Assembly (NCBI GenBank): GCA_963742305.1
Contig: CAVULN010000046.1
Location: forward strand, 1 to 64,000
Source: Roseiarcus sp963742305
GTDB taxonomy: Bacteria; Pseudomonadota; Alphaproteobacteria; Rhizobiales; Beijerinckiaceae
DNA length: 64,000 nt
Reading direction: 5' to 3'
In this document: in pieces, positions 54,360 through 62,805 of the stretch
Position numbering within the stretch: the stretch's first letter is position 1
Layout of the letters: each line of letters begins with the position of its first letter
Position numbers and translations under genes: made by a program
The notes under the pieces: generated by a model
The model's database searches: none
Told to the model about the DNA's origin: nothing
The model's input: the letters and a program-made list of their open reading frames with translations, nothing else

Positions 54360-57038
54360 GTGAAGGACCTGGGACAACCATCGACCGCCGGCGGGCGCCT
54401 CGGGGCGCTCTCCGCCCTCGCGCAGCGCGTGCTCATGGTCGAGCGCGCCTGGCCGCCGCTCGTCTTCGCGCTGGCGGTCGCGATCCTTTTCCTCGCCGCC
54501 TCGTGGGCGGGGGCATGGCAATTCGCGCCGCGTTCCGTCCGCATCGCGGGCGTCATCCTGTTCGCGCTTGGGGCGGGCGCCGCCCTCTCGCCGCTCCTCA
54601 GACTGCGCCGCCCGGCCGCGCGGGACACGCTCGCCCGGCTCGATCGCAATTCGACGGCGAGCCACCGTCCCGCCTCCTCGCTCGCCGACACCCTCGCCAA
54701 CGACCACGGCGATCCCGGGACCGAGGCCCTCTGGTCGGCGCACCGGGCGCGCCTCGAGCGCGCGGTCGATGCGATCCGCGTCGCGCCCCCCTCGCCGGGC
54801 ATGGCCGAACGCGACCCCTACGCGCTCCGCTTCGCCGCGGCGATGCTCGCCTTCGCGACGGCGGTCGCGGCGGGGCCGGAGATGTACGGGCGCCTCGCCT
54901 CGGCTTTCGACTGGCGCGGCGAAGCGGCTCAAGCCGCCGCGGCCGCCCGCATCGACGCATGGATCGACCCGCCGCCCTACGCCGGCCGGCCGCCGGTGGT
55001 GATCGGCCTCAAGACCGCCGATCCGCAGACCCTCACCGTCCCCGAAGATTCGGTCCTGGTCGTGCGCGGCGATCCGGGCGTCGTCGCGACCCGGATCGAG
55101 GGGGCGATCGCGCCCTCGGAACAGAATCCCGGGGCTTCCGGGGAGGCCCCCGCCAAGGCTCCGGCCCCGAACGCCCAAGTCCCCAACGCCCAAGCCCCGA
55201 ACGCACAGGCCCCGACCGCTCCGGCCGAGAAGCGCTGGACGATCCATGGGGCGGGCAAGGCGACGATCCTGCGCGGCGGGACCCCGGCGGCGAGCGTCGT
55301 TATCGCCGTCATTCCGGCCGGCAAGCCGACGATCGCGCTCACCGAGGACCCTCGCGCCAACCTCAGCGGCACGCTGACCCTCGCCTACCGGACCGCCGAC
55401 CGTTTCGGGCTCGCCAGCGCGCGGGCGACATTCGCCCGGGCGCATCAGGGCGCGGGCCCCGCCCCGCGGACGCTGAGCCCGCCGCCGGAAGCGGCCCTCG
55501 AATTGCCGGCGAGCGAAAACGGCGCGGGCGAGGCGCGGACCACGATCGATCTCTCCGAGCACCCCTGGGCGGGGGCGAAAGTGACGATGACGCTCAGCGC
55601 GACCAGCATTTCGGGCAAGACCGGCGAGAGCGCGCCGGTCGAACTGACGCTGCCTCAGCGAATCTTCCACAACCCGCTCGCCCGGGCGCTGGTCGAGCAG
55701 CGCCGCAACCTCATTCTCGATCCGGACCATGCGCCAGGCGAGGTCGAGACGGCGCTCGGCGCGCTGACCATCGCGCCGGAACTGTTCGACACTCCGGCCA
55801 ACGTCTATCTGGGCCTGAAGCAGGCCAAGAGCTCGCTCGAACAGGCGCGGGGCGACGCCGATCTTCTGGACGTCGCCGCCATGTTGTGGGCGATGGCGCA
55901 GCAGATCGAGAACGGCGACGCGAGCCAGGCCGAGCGCGACCTGCGCGCCGCCGAGCAGGCGCTGCGCGAAGCGCTTCAGCGCGGCGCGAGCGACGAGGAA
56001 ATCCGGAAGCTCATGGACAAGCTGCGCGAGGCCGCCGGGCGCTTCATGAACCAGATGGCGAAGAATGCGCAGCCCGACGCGAACGCGCAGGACCAGAACC
56101 TTCAGGCGCAGGATCTCGACAAGCTGCTCGACCAGATGGAGGAAACCGCCCGCAACGGCTCGCGCGAAGACGCCCAGGCGATGCTCGACCAGATGCAGGA
56201 AATGTTCGAGAACATGCGCAGCGCTCGCGACGCCCAGGAAAGCCCGGGCGAGCGCGAAATGCGCAAGCAGATCGGCGAACTCGAGAAGCTCCTGCGCGAC
56301 CAGCAGGCTTTGCGCGACGACACGTTCCGCAGCGATCAGAAGGACCGCGCGCGCAAGCGGGCGCGGCGCAGCCAGTCCATGCCGGGGCAGCAGGATCTGC
56401 AGGACCCGGATCAGCAGGATGGCTCGAACGCTCCCGACCAGGGCGACGACAATTCGGATCAGGCGGACAACCAGGGCCAGGACAAGGCCGAGCAGAACCC
56501 GGCCGAGCAGAACCAGCTGAGGGATCGCCAGCAGGAGCTGCGCGACCGGCTCGCCCAGTTGCAGCGCAAGCTCAAGGCCCTGGGCATGAAGGGCGAGAAG
56601 GGTTTCGACGACGCCCAGGGCGACATGAAGGAAGCCGAAGGCGACCTCAAGGGCGATCAGAGCGGAAAACAGGGCCAGAACGGCCAGACCGGCAAGGGCG
56701 CGGCGGTGGACGCGCAAGGGCGCGCGCTCGACGCGCTGCGCGAAGGCGCCCAGGGGTTGCAGAAGCAGATGGAAGGCCAGGGCCAGGGGAAGGGCAAGGG
56801 CAAGGGCAAAGGCACTTATGTCGGGCGCAGGGGCGGGCCCGGCGAGCAGTTTGGCGACGATCCGCTCGGCCGCGGAGCCAACGGCGAGAAGGGCCGCGAG
56901 CAGGGGCCGCTGAGGGAATCGGGCGGCGCCGCCCAGCGCGCGCGCCGCGTCATGGAGGAATTGCGCCGCCGCCTCGCCGACCCGGCGCGCCCGGTCGAGG
57001 AGCGCGACTACCTCGAACGGCTGATGAAGCGGGACTGA
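54360..57038 (+). CDS. TIGR02302 family protein (DUF4175), large membrane-anchored protein
   Basis: About 892 residues. Two N-terminal hydrophobic helices (PPLVFALAVAILFLAASWAGAW and RIAGVILFALGAGAALSPLL), a short periplasmic domain, a third hydrophobic segment near residue 150, then LASAFDWRG and YAGRPPVVIGL with an Ig-like beta region, and LFDTPANVYLGLKQAKSSLEQARG. The second half is a long Gln/Asp/Glu-rich coiled-coil-like region (QMEETARNGSREDAQAMLDQM), ending in EERDYLERLMKRD. This matches the TIGR02302 family of alphaproteobacteria, whose function is unknown. Start choice is uncertain: GTG at 54360, or TTG at 54252 in an extended frame. The PNAQAPNAQAP segment is a short tandem repeat. 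Confidence 0.87.
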   Translation: MKDLGQPSTAGGRLGALSALAQRVLMVERAWPPLVFALAVAILFLAASWAGAWQFAPRSVRIAGVILFALGAGAALSPLLRLRRPAARDTLARLDRNSTASHRPASSLADTLANDHGDPGTEALWSAHRARLERAVDAIRVAPPSPGMAERDPYALRFAAAMLAFATAVAAGPEMYGRLASAFDWRGEAAQAAAAARIDAWIDPPPYAGRPPVVIGLKTADPQTLTVPEDSVLVVRGDPGVVATRIEGAIAPSEQNPGASGEAPAKAPAPNAQVPNAQAPNAQAPTAPAEKRWTIHGAGKATILRGGTPAASVVIAVIPAGKPTIALTEDPRANLSGTLTLAYRTADRFGLASARATFARAHQGAGPAPRTLSPPPEAALELPASENGAGEARTTIDLSEHPWAGAKVTMTLSATSISGKTGESAPVELTLPQRIFHNPLARALVEQRRNLILDPDHAPGEVETALGALTIAPELFDTPANVYLGLKQAKSSLEQARGDADLLDVAAMLWAMAQQIENGDASQAERDLRAAEQALREALQRGASDEEIRKLMDKLREAAGRFMNQMAKNAQPDANAQDQNLQAQDLDKLLDQMEETARNGSREDAQAMLDQMQEMFENMRSARDAQESPGEREMRKQIGELEKLLRDQQALRDDTFRSDQKDRARKRARRSQSMPGQQDLQDPDQQDGSNAPDQGDDNSDQADNQGQDKAEQNPAEQNQLRDRQQELRDRLAQLQRKLKALGMKGEKGFDDAQGDMKEAEGDLKGDQSGKQGQNGQTGKGAAVDAQGRALDALREGAQGLQKQMEGQGQGKGKGKGKGTYVGRRGGPGEQFGDDPLGRGANGEKGREQGPLRESGGAAQRARRVMEELRRRLADPARPVEERDYLERLMKRD

Positions 57039-57054
57039 GGCCTCTCGGGCCGGC

Positions 57055-57429
57055 TCACTTGGCCCGGGTCCAGCCGAACGATTTGCAGATGAGCCCGCCA
57101 AGCACGCAGCCGGCGGTGACGAGATGGTCGCCGGAGAGCCTCATCTTGGCGGAATAGCGGTTGCCGTCCTCGGGGTTGAACGCGCTTCCGGCCCAGGCGT
57201 CGTCGCCGCCCGGCTTCATGTCGGAGAACACCTTTTCGCCGATCTTGCCCGCGCCGCCCGGGTCCCTCTTCCAGGCAAGGAAGCCGCAGACCGCCTCGCC
57301 CCCGCAGGGCGAGAAGCGAATCTTCGCCGCGCCGTCGTCGCGCACCCATGTTCCGGCGACGCCGCCGGAGGCGGCGCCGGCCGCGGACGCCGCCAGTATC
57401 GCCAGAGCTGCGAGCAAAGCGCGCGCCAT
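57055..57429 (-). CDS. DUF2147 family exported protein
   Basis: 124-residue exported protein: signal MARALLAALAILAASAAGAA, then GVAGTWVRDDGAAKIRFSPCGGEAVCGFLAWKRDP and DMKPGGDDAWAGSAFNPEDGNRYSAKM, ending LVTAGCVLGGLICKSFGWTRAK. This is the DUF2147 beta-barrel-like domain, with four conserved cysteines likely forming disulfides (CGGEAVC, GCVLGGLIC). Function unknown. The ATG at 57429 is preceded by GCAGGAGGAACG. Confidence 0.87.
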   Translation of the reverse strand: MARALLAALAILAASAAGAASGGVAGTWVRDDGAAKIRFSPCGGEAVCGFLAWKRDPGGAGKIGEKVFSDMKPGGDDAWAGSAFNPEDGNRYSAKMRLSGDHLVTAGCVLGGLICKSFGWTRAK

Positions 57430-57536
57430 CGTTCCTCCTGCAAAGACTCCACGGGCCCTCGATAGGCGCGTAGGCGCGGCGAGCCGACCGCGCCTGCAAA
57501 GTCGTCGCCTAGCAAAGCGCGGCGAGCCTGGCGTCG

Positions 57537-58160
57537 TCAAGGCGAAGGCTTGAGCGCCTCGGCCCAAAGCGGACGATAGCCTCGCGCCAGCGCCGCGACG
57601 GTCGAAGGGGGCGTCAGCACGTCCGCGGCGGCGCCCGGATCGAGGGCGGCCGGCGCGCCGTAGCCCGCGAAACTCCACGGAAGAAGCGCGCCCGCGCGCA
57701 AGGCATGGGCGCGCCCGTCGCGCGCGATCATGGCGCCGTCCGGCAAGTCGCCGAGCCGCGCCCGCCACAGGCGCCTGGCTTTCTTGTCGCGCCGCTCGCG
57801 GTCGAGCGCTTCGTCCATGGCGTCCGCCCCGCGCGGGGCCCCGGGGAACGCGGCGAGAAAGGCCTTCGCCGCGGGCCTGCGGCACTCGAAGCACGGGCGA
57901 TGGCCGGCGGCGAGCGCGGTCGGCTCGTCGAGAAAGAAGAGATGGGTATAGCCCTTGCCCCACACCTCGCGCCGGCGCCCCTTGAATTCGCAGAGGCAAA
58001 TGATCCAGCGCCTGGAGGTCCAGCGCCGCGCGCTCAGGCTGCGGTCGTCGCGATGGAGCCGCCCGCCGCGATTGCCCATGAGGGTCCCGCGATCGGCGAC
58101 AGCGTGAAATTCGCCGAACGGGTCGACGCGATTTTGCAATGGTCGCGGCGCTTGGGACAT
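57537..58160 (-). CDS. Conserved hypothetical protein with CFECR motif
   Basis: 207 residues. MSQAPRPLQNRVDPFGEFHAVADRGTLMGNRGGRLHRD, followed by WGKGYTHLFFLDEPTALAAGHRPCFECRRPAAKAFLAAF and a C-terminal DGAMIARDGRAHALRAGALLPWSF. The opening QNRVDPFGEFHA..RG..MGNRGG is a recurrent alphaproteobacterial pattern, but I do not know a named family. The CxxC pair (CFEC) could bind metal. The protein is Arg-rich and soluble. Its start overlaps nothing; cmk ends 14 bases upstream. Confidence 0.75.
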   Translation of the reverse strand: MSQAPRPLQNRVDPFGEFHAVADRGTLMGNRGGRLHRDDRSLSARRWTSRRWIICLCEFKGRRREVWGKGYTHLFFLDEPTALAAGHRPCFECRRPAAKAFLAAFPGAPRGADAMDEALDRERRDKKARRLWRARLGDLPDGAMIARDGRAHALRAGALLPWSFAGYGAPAALDPGAAADVLTPPSTVAALARGYRPLWAEALKPSP

Positions 58161-58174
58161 ACTGGCCAGACTGC

Positions 58175-58804
58175 TCAGACCCTGATTCGCGCCGCCTCGA
58201 CGATCCGTATCGCTTCGGCGGAGGCGGCTTCGACGCCAAGATTGGTGGTGTCCAGCGTCACCGCATCGCCGGCCGGGCGCAGCGGCGCCGCCTCGCGCGT
58301 CGAATCGCGGGCGTCGCGGCGGATGATGTCGGCCAGGATCGCCTGGTAGTCTGCCTTTTCGCCGCGCTGGATCAGTTCGAGCGCGCGCCGCTGCGCCCGC
58401 TGGGCCGCGCTGGCGGTGACGAAGATCTTCACCTCCGCCTCGGGGCAGACGACCGTGCCGATGTCGCGGCCATCGAGCACCGCTCCGCCCGGGCGCGCCG
58501 CGAAAGCGCGCTGGGCGTCGATCAGCGCGGCGCGCACGCGAGGCATCGCGGCCACCACCGAGGCGGCCTCGCCCATCTGGCGCGTGCGCAGGACCGCCTC
58601 GTCGAAATCGGTGAGGCCGAGCCCCCGGGCGGCGGCGACCGCGGCGGCCTCGTCGTAGAGGTCGCGGTCCTCGGCGAGGAGGGCGGCGGCGACCGCGCGG
58701 TAGAGGAGGCCGGTGTCGAGATGCGGCAGCCGGTAGCGCTCGGCCACCCGGCGCGCGATCGTGCCTTTGCCCGAAGCCGCGGGCCCGTCGATGGCGATGA
58801 TCAT
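58175..58804 (-). CDS. cmk: Cytidylate kinase
   Basis: (d)CMP kinase of 209 residues. P-loop IAIDGPAASGKGTIARRVAERY at the N-terminus, LDTGLLYRAVAAALL (nucleoside binding), LDGRDIGTVVCPEAEVKIFVTASAAQRAQRR (CMP-binding and LID) and LDTTNLGVEAAS near the end. The start MIIAIDGPAASGKG at 58804 is preferred over the open upstream extension. The usual aroA-cmk-rpsA neighbourhood is not seen in this window. The frame is intact. Confidence 0.95.
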   Translation of the reverse strand: MIIAIDGPAASGKGTIARRVAERYRLPHLDTGLLYRAVAAALLAEDRDLYDEAAAVAAARGLGLTDFDEAVLRTRQMGEAASVVAAMPRVRAALIDAQRAFAARPGGAVLDGRDIGTVVCPEAEVKIFVTASAAQRAQRRALELIQRGEKADYQAILADIIRRDARDSTREAAPLRPAGDAVTLDTTNLGVEAASAEAIRIVEAARIRV

Positions 58805-59269
58805 GCCTGAGCTGGCCGCTTCCCCGGGCTTCCGCCCCCTCACACAAGCGCTCTTAGAGCGCAGCGCGGGAAAAAGTGGAAGCCGTTTTCTTGAAGACCC
58901 AGGCGCAACCGCGGGGTTGCATGTCGGCGCTCCGAATGTGATTATACATATATATCACGTGTAATTTTCGAGACGTGGAACTAAACCAGCTCCCAAGAGC
59001 CTGAAATCATGAGGGCGAGCCGGTAAAATGGAACTAAGCCAAAAGGCCCTCTGTGAGCTGCTTGAGCCCGGCCGTTCCAGCGATTCCGCCTGAGGCCGGA
59101 AGGCTCTCGCCAAACCCGACCTGTGAGCCGCGTCACTGCGTCCGCCGGCGGGCAATAGCCAAATGCGTGCATCGCCGCGCCGCACAGTCCGGACGAGGCG
59201 AAGCCGGCAAGGTCAGCTGAACAGGCTTCGCCCTTCGGCAAGGCGCCGGTTCAAGAGGAGATCGCATCC
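58805..59269. other. Intergenic region upstream of cmk and the small membrane protein
   Basis: About 465 bases. It contains an AT-rich patch (about 58940-58972), a near-direct repeat TGGAACTAA at 58976-58984 and 59029-59037 (53 bases apart), and open frames on the minus strand ending around 58955-59241 without family resemblance. I see no tRNA or clear terminator. Confidence 0.5.
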
Positions 59270-59470
59270 ATGACCCAGGCCGAGAATGACTTCGATTTCG
59301 TCAGGCGTTCCGTGCCGGAGGCGCCCGCCATCAAGACGCTGCTCCTGATCGTCGCCCTGCTGGCCTATGCAGCCGGGTTCATGATCCTCTATCCCCTTGC
59401 CGCGAGCCGTGTGGCCGCGAGCGTGGCCGAAGGCGGCGCTCCGGGGCCCACCCAGTTCGTCGGCCCCTGA
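59270..59470 (+). CDS. Small single-pass membrane protein
   Basis: 66 residues: a polar N-terminus (MTQAENDFDFVRRSVPEAP), one hydrophobic helix (TLLLIVALLAYAAGFMILYPLAA) and a short C-terminal tail with Val/Ala and Gly/Pro residues. The RBS AGAGGAGATCG lies well placed before the ATG. No known family recognised. Transcribed convergently with the aminomutase-like gene. Confidence 0.65.
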   Translation: MTQAENDFDFVRRSVPEAPAIKTLLLIVALLAYAAGFMILYPLAASRVAASVAEGGAPGPTQFVGP

Positions 59471-59491
59471 ACCTCAAGGCCGCGCCCCGGC

Positions 59492-60559
59492 CTATCGACC
59501 GGCGCCGAGCCTGTCGGCGTAGACGTGCTCGACTCCCCGGGGGTCTGTCACGACATGCTCTCCGCCGGCGCTGCGGATCCATTGCGGCCCGACCGGAACC
59601 TTGCCCCGTCCGCCGGGAATGTCGAGCATGTAGGCCGGCGTCGCCAGCCCCGAGAGGCGGGCGCGCAAGGCGCGCATCAGCTCCTGCCCCCTGGCGATCG
59701 ACGTGCGCCAGTGCGCCGTGCCGGGCGCGAGATCGCCGTGATGCAGATAGTAGGGCTTCACCCCTGCCTCGACGAACGCCCGCATGAGATCAACGAGCGT
59801 ATCCTCGTCGTCGTTGACGCCCTTCAGAAGGACGCTCTGGCTCACCAGCATCGCGCCTTCCGCCGCAAGGCGCCGGCACGCGCCGCGGGCGCCCGCCGTG
59901 AGTTCGCGCGGATGGTTGGCGTGCACCGCGACCACCGTCGTCTTGCCTTCCGCCTTAAGCGCGCGCGCCATCGCCCTGGTCACCCGCTCCGGCGCGGCGA
60001 CGGGCAGGCGGGTATGCCAGCGCAGAACCTTGACATGCTGAATTGCGGCGGTCGCCTCCGTCGCCTCGGCGATCCGGCGCGGCGCGAGCGTCAGCGGATC
60101 GCCGCCGGTGAAGATGACCTCCCAAATCCCGGGATGCTCGCGCACGTACTCGAGCGCTGCGGCGAAGTCGGCGGCGCCGAGCGACCCCGAGCCCGGCCCC
60201 ACCCGCTCGCGGCGAAAACAGAAGCGGCAATAGACCGCGCAAACCGCGACCAGCTTGATCAGCACCCGATCGGGATAGCGATGCACGAGGCCCTCGACGG
60301 GGCTCATGGGGTCGTCGCCGATCGGATCGTCGCGCTCGGCGGGATCGCGGATGAGCTCCCGCGGGCTTGGCACGAACTGGCGCGCGATCGGGTCCGTGGG
60401 ATCGTCGGGATTGATGAGCGCGGCGAGAGCCGGGGTGAGGGCCGTCGCGTATCGCCCGGCGATCGCCTCCAGCTCCTGAAGGCGCGCCGGCTCGGCGAGC
60501 CCCGCCTCAATGAGATCCTTGGGGCTGGTCAGGCGGCGGGGTCGGAAGGCTGAGGTCAT
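59492..60559 (-). CDS. Lysine-2,3-aminomutase-like radical SAM protein (KamA/EpmB type)
   Basis: Radical SAM, PLP-containing aminomutase-like protein of 355 residues. The cluster motif CxxxCxxC is in AVCAVYCRFCFRRERVG, the SAM-binding GGDPL is in VIFTGGDPLTLAPRR, and the C-terminal PLP region is DIPGGRGKVPVGPQWI. KamA homologues of this length in proteobacteria are often EpmB, which beta-lysylates elongation factor P together with EpmA, but neither epmA nor efp is adjacent. A free lysine 2,3-aminomutase role is equally possible. Confidence 0.85.
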   Translation of the reverse strand: MTSAFRPRRLTSPKDLIEAGLAEPARLQELEAIAGRYATALTPALAALINPDDPTDPIARQFVPSPRELIRDPAERDDPIGDDPMSPVEGLVHRYPDRVLIKLVAVCAVYCRFCFRRERVGPGSGSLGAADFAAALEYVREHPGIWEVIFTGGDPLTLAPRRIAEATEATAAIQHVKVLRWHTRLPVAAPERVTRAMARALKAEGKTTVVAVHANHPRELTAGARGACRRLAAEGAMLVSQSVLLKGVNDDEDTLVDLMRAFVEAGVKPYYLHHGDLAPGTAHWRTSIARGQELMRALRARLSGLATPAYMLDIPGGRGKVPVGPQWIRSAGGEHVVTDPRGVEHVYADRLGAGR

Positions 60560-60657
60560 GCGGTCTTGAAGGCCGGGGTTGCGCGGGGCGGGCGCTCGGC
60601 TGCGCCGCTTCAGCGGGTCCGTTACGGGAACGGCGAGGCCGCCGCAAGGGCGGGCGG

Positions 60658-62805
60658 TCAGGCCGCGAGCGCCTCGAGCCAGCGCGACAGCGACTCGCCC
60701 GGCTCGGCGGGCACGGCGTATTCGGGCTTCGCCACCGCCTTCAGCGCGCGCTCCCGCGCTTCGCCCGGCGTCACGCCATAGGCTTCGTGGAACATGCGGC
60801 TGAACGCGCTCACGTTTCTGAACCCGACCGCAGCGGCGATCGGGCCGATCCGGCGATTGGAGAGTTCGCTCGCGGTGATCTCCTGGAACGCCCGGCTCAG
60901 CCGCGCCTTGCGGATATAGCGGGCGATCCCGCCGGCCGGTTCGAACAGGCGATAGAGCGAGGCGCGCGACAGGCGAAACTCGGCGGCGACCTGCTCCACG
61001 TCAAGATCGGGCGACGCCAGATTGCGGTCGATATAGCGGCGCACGGTCACGAAGCTCGCGAGCGGCGGAGAGGCCGCGGCCTCGCCGTCCCGGTGAAGCG
61101 CCGGCCCCGTCGATTTCGCCGCCAGCGCCACCAGCCCCTCGGCGACCGCGTCGAAGTCGGCGAGCTTCATGTCCTCGACCGTCTTGGCGAAGGTCCTGAG
61201 CGTCGCTCCGACCACCGCGCCCGCCGGATGGTCCGCCTTGAGCACGAAGCCGTGCAGCGCGTTTTCGTCCGCGACCAGCGGCAGGATCCGCTCCCGCGTC
61301 GTCCACAGCGTCACCTCGCCGACAAATCCGTCCGGCGCCGATCCTCGTATCGCCAGCGCCTGCGTGAGATCGACGAACATCACGTCGCCGGGCTCGGCCT
61401 GCATCGGACCGTCGCCGGCCAGTCCGCTCGCCGAGCCGTCGCACTGGAGCGAGATCGCAAACCGTTCGCAGCCTGCGCTTGCGCATCGCCGAACGAGCGA
61501 CAATGGGGAATGCCAGGTTGCGCTGAGCACGTAGCGCGCCGAGGCGTGGACATCGATCTCGCCGCGAAACCCGGCGATCTCGGAAGGACTCGCGCGGACT
61601 TCGAACACCTCGCCGAGCGCGCCTCGCCATTTGGCGAACAAATCCGCCGGGGCGCAATCATCAGGCTTGAGGCGCAATCGACGCAGGCCGGGCGGCGAAG
61701 AAGTCCCCATGGCCTTCATCCTGCGGCCTTTTCGACGGGGCGGCAAGCCGGACAAAGGGATGACAAAAGCAGGCCGGCGGAAGGCCCGGCGCGATTTCAC
61801 CGCGGCCGTCGGATGGATCGCCTGGCGCTGCCGCCACGATGGCTGCGCTCGCGGAACGGACAGGGGCGAAGCCTCGTAGACGCCGCGCGCGATCGCTCGC
61901 GCCACGCATTCGGCCGAGAGCATGCCGATCTCGGTCAGATCGCGAAGGTCGGGGACGGCGCTCGCCCGCGCGGTCGCCGCGGCGAAGACCACGTCATTGT
62001 CCATCGGCGCATGGGCGGGACGGAGCGCCAGCGCGCAGCCGTCCTGGGCCATCGTCGCGACGCGCTTGAGCTGCGTGACCGTCAGGGCCGCGTCGGTGGC
62101 GACGACCATGAGGTCGGTGCTCGACGGCGTGTCGGACTTGAGGCGCATGGTCAGATGGTCGTCGATGTGCCTGGGCCCGAAGCCGAGACCGCCGAATTCG
62201 CTGTCCCGCTCATAAGGGGCGGCCCAGAAATGCAGGCTTTCGCCGCGCGTCGCCCGCCCGACCGAATTGACCACGACAAGCGCGCCGACGCGAAAGCCGC
62301 CCGAGGTCACGGCGCTCGCGGAACCCAGGCCTCCCTTGAGATCGTAGGTGGTCGCGCCACACCCGGCCCCGGCGGAGCCGAGCCTGAACTCGTGGGCGGC
62401 GGCCGACGCGGCTGTGAAGCCCATGTCCCAATAGGGCGCCTTGCGCCCCCAATCCTTGTCGCCGCCGTTGAGGAGATCGAACAGGCTCGCGCCCGGCACG
62501 ATCGGAACGCGCGCGCCACGGTGCTCGAAGCCGCGCCCGATCTCGGCGAGATACGCCATCGCGCCCCCCGCCGCGTCGAGGCCGAAGGCCGACCCGCCGG
62601 ACAGAACGAAGCCGTCGACACGCTCGATCGTCATTTCCGGCTCGAGAAGCGCCGCGTCGCGCAGGGCGGGCGCGCCGCCGTTGATCGCGATCGACGCGAG
62701 AGCCGGCTCGTCGAACAGGATCGCGGTGACGCCGGAGGCGAGCCTCTCGTCGTGGACCGATCCGACCCGCACGCCTTCGACGTCGGTGATCAGGTTCAGC
62801 GCCAT
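60658..62805 (-). CDS. P1 family peptidase joined in frame to an AraC-type regulator
   Basis: One open frame of 715 codons with two unrelated parts. Residues 1 to about 335 are a DmpA/P1 family (S58-like) N-terminal-nucleophile aminopeptidase: ITDVEGVRVGSVHDERLASGVTAILFDEPA, GSAGAGCGATTYDLKGG, and SSTDLMVVATDAALTVTQLKRVA before RPAHAPMDNDVVFAAAT. Residues from about 363 form an AraC-binding-like domain plus two HTH motifs (VEQVAAEFRLSRASLYRLFEPAGG and GPIAAAVGFRNVSAFSRMFHEAYGVTPGEARER). The ATG of MKAMGTSSPPG at 61719 has an AGG element and would start a normal 353-residue AraC regulator. So these are probably two genes whose separating stop was lost, by fusion or by an indel near 61780-61870. 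The start overlaps the flavoprotein stop by four bases (ATGA). Confidence 0.8.
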   Translation of the reverse strand: MALNLITDVEGVRVGSVHDERLASGVTAILFDEPALASIAINGGAPALRDAALLEPEMTIERVDGFVLSGGSAFGLDAAGGAMAYLAEIGRGFEHRGARVPIVPGASLFDLLNGGDKDWGRKAPYWDMGFTAASAAAHEFRLGSAGAGCGATTYDLKGGLGSASAVTSGGFRVGALVVVNSVGRATRGESLHFWAAPYERDSEFGGLGFGPRHIDDHLTMRLKSDTPSSTDLMVVATDAALTVTQLKRVATMAQDGCALALRPAHAPMDNDVVFAAATARASAVPDLRDLTEIGMLSAECVARAIARGVYEASPLSVPRAQPSWRQRQAIHPTAAVKSRRAFRRPAFVIPLSGLPPRRKGRRMKAMGTSSPPGLRRLRLKPDDCAPADLFAKWRGALGEVFEVRASPSEIAGFRGEIDVHASARYVLSATWHSPLSLVRRCASAGCERFAISLQCDGSASGLAGDGPMQAEPGDVMFVDLTQALAIRGSAPDGFVGEVTLWTTRERILPLVADENALHGFVLKADHPAGAVVGATLRTFAKTVEDMKLADFDAVAEGLVALAAKSTGPALHRDGEAAASPPLASFVTVRRYIDRNLASPDLDVEQVAAEFRLSRASLYRLFEPAGGIARYIRKARLSRAFQEITASELSNRRIGPIAAAVGFRNVSAFSRMFHEAYGVTPGEARERALKAVAKPEYAVPAEPGESLSRWLEALAA

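Noticed and set aside
54309..57101. Long minus-strand frame opposite the TIGR02302 gene
   Set aside because: Shadow of a repeat-rich coding strand; the plus strand has the recognisable protein.
58976..59040. EcfG-type general stress promoter (GGAAC...CGTT)
   Set aside because: GGAAC is present twice but no CGTT lies 16-18 bases downstream of either copy.
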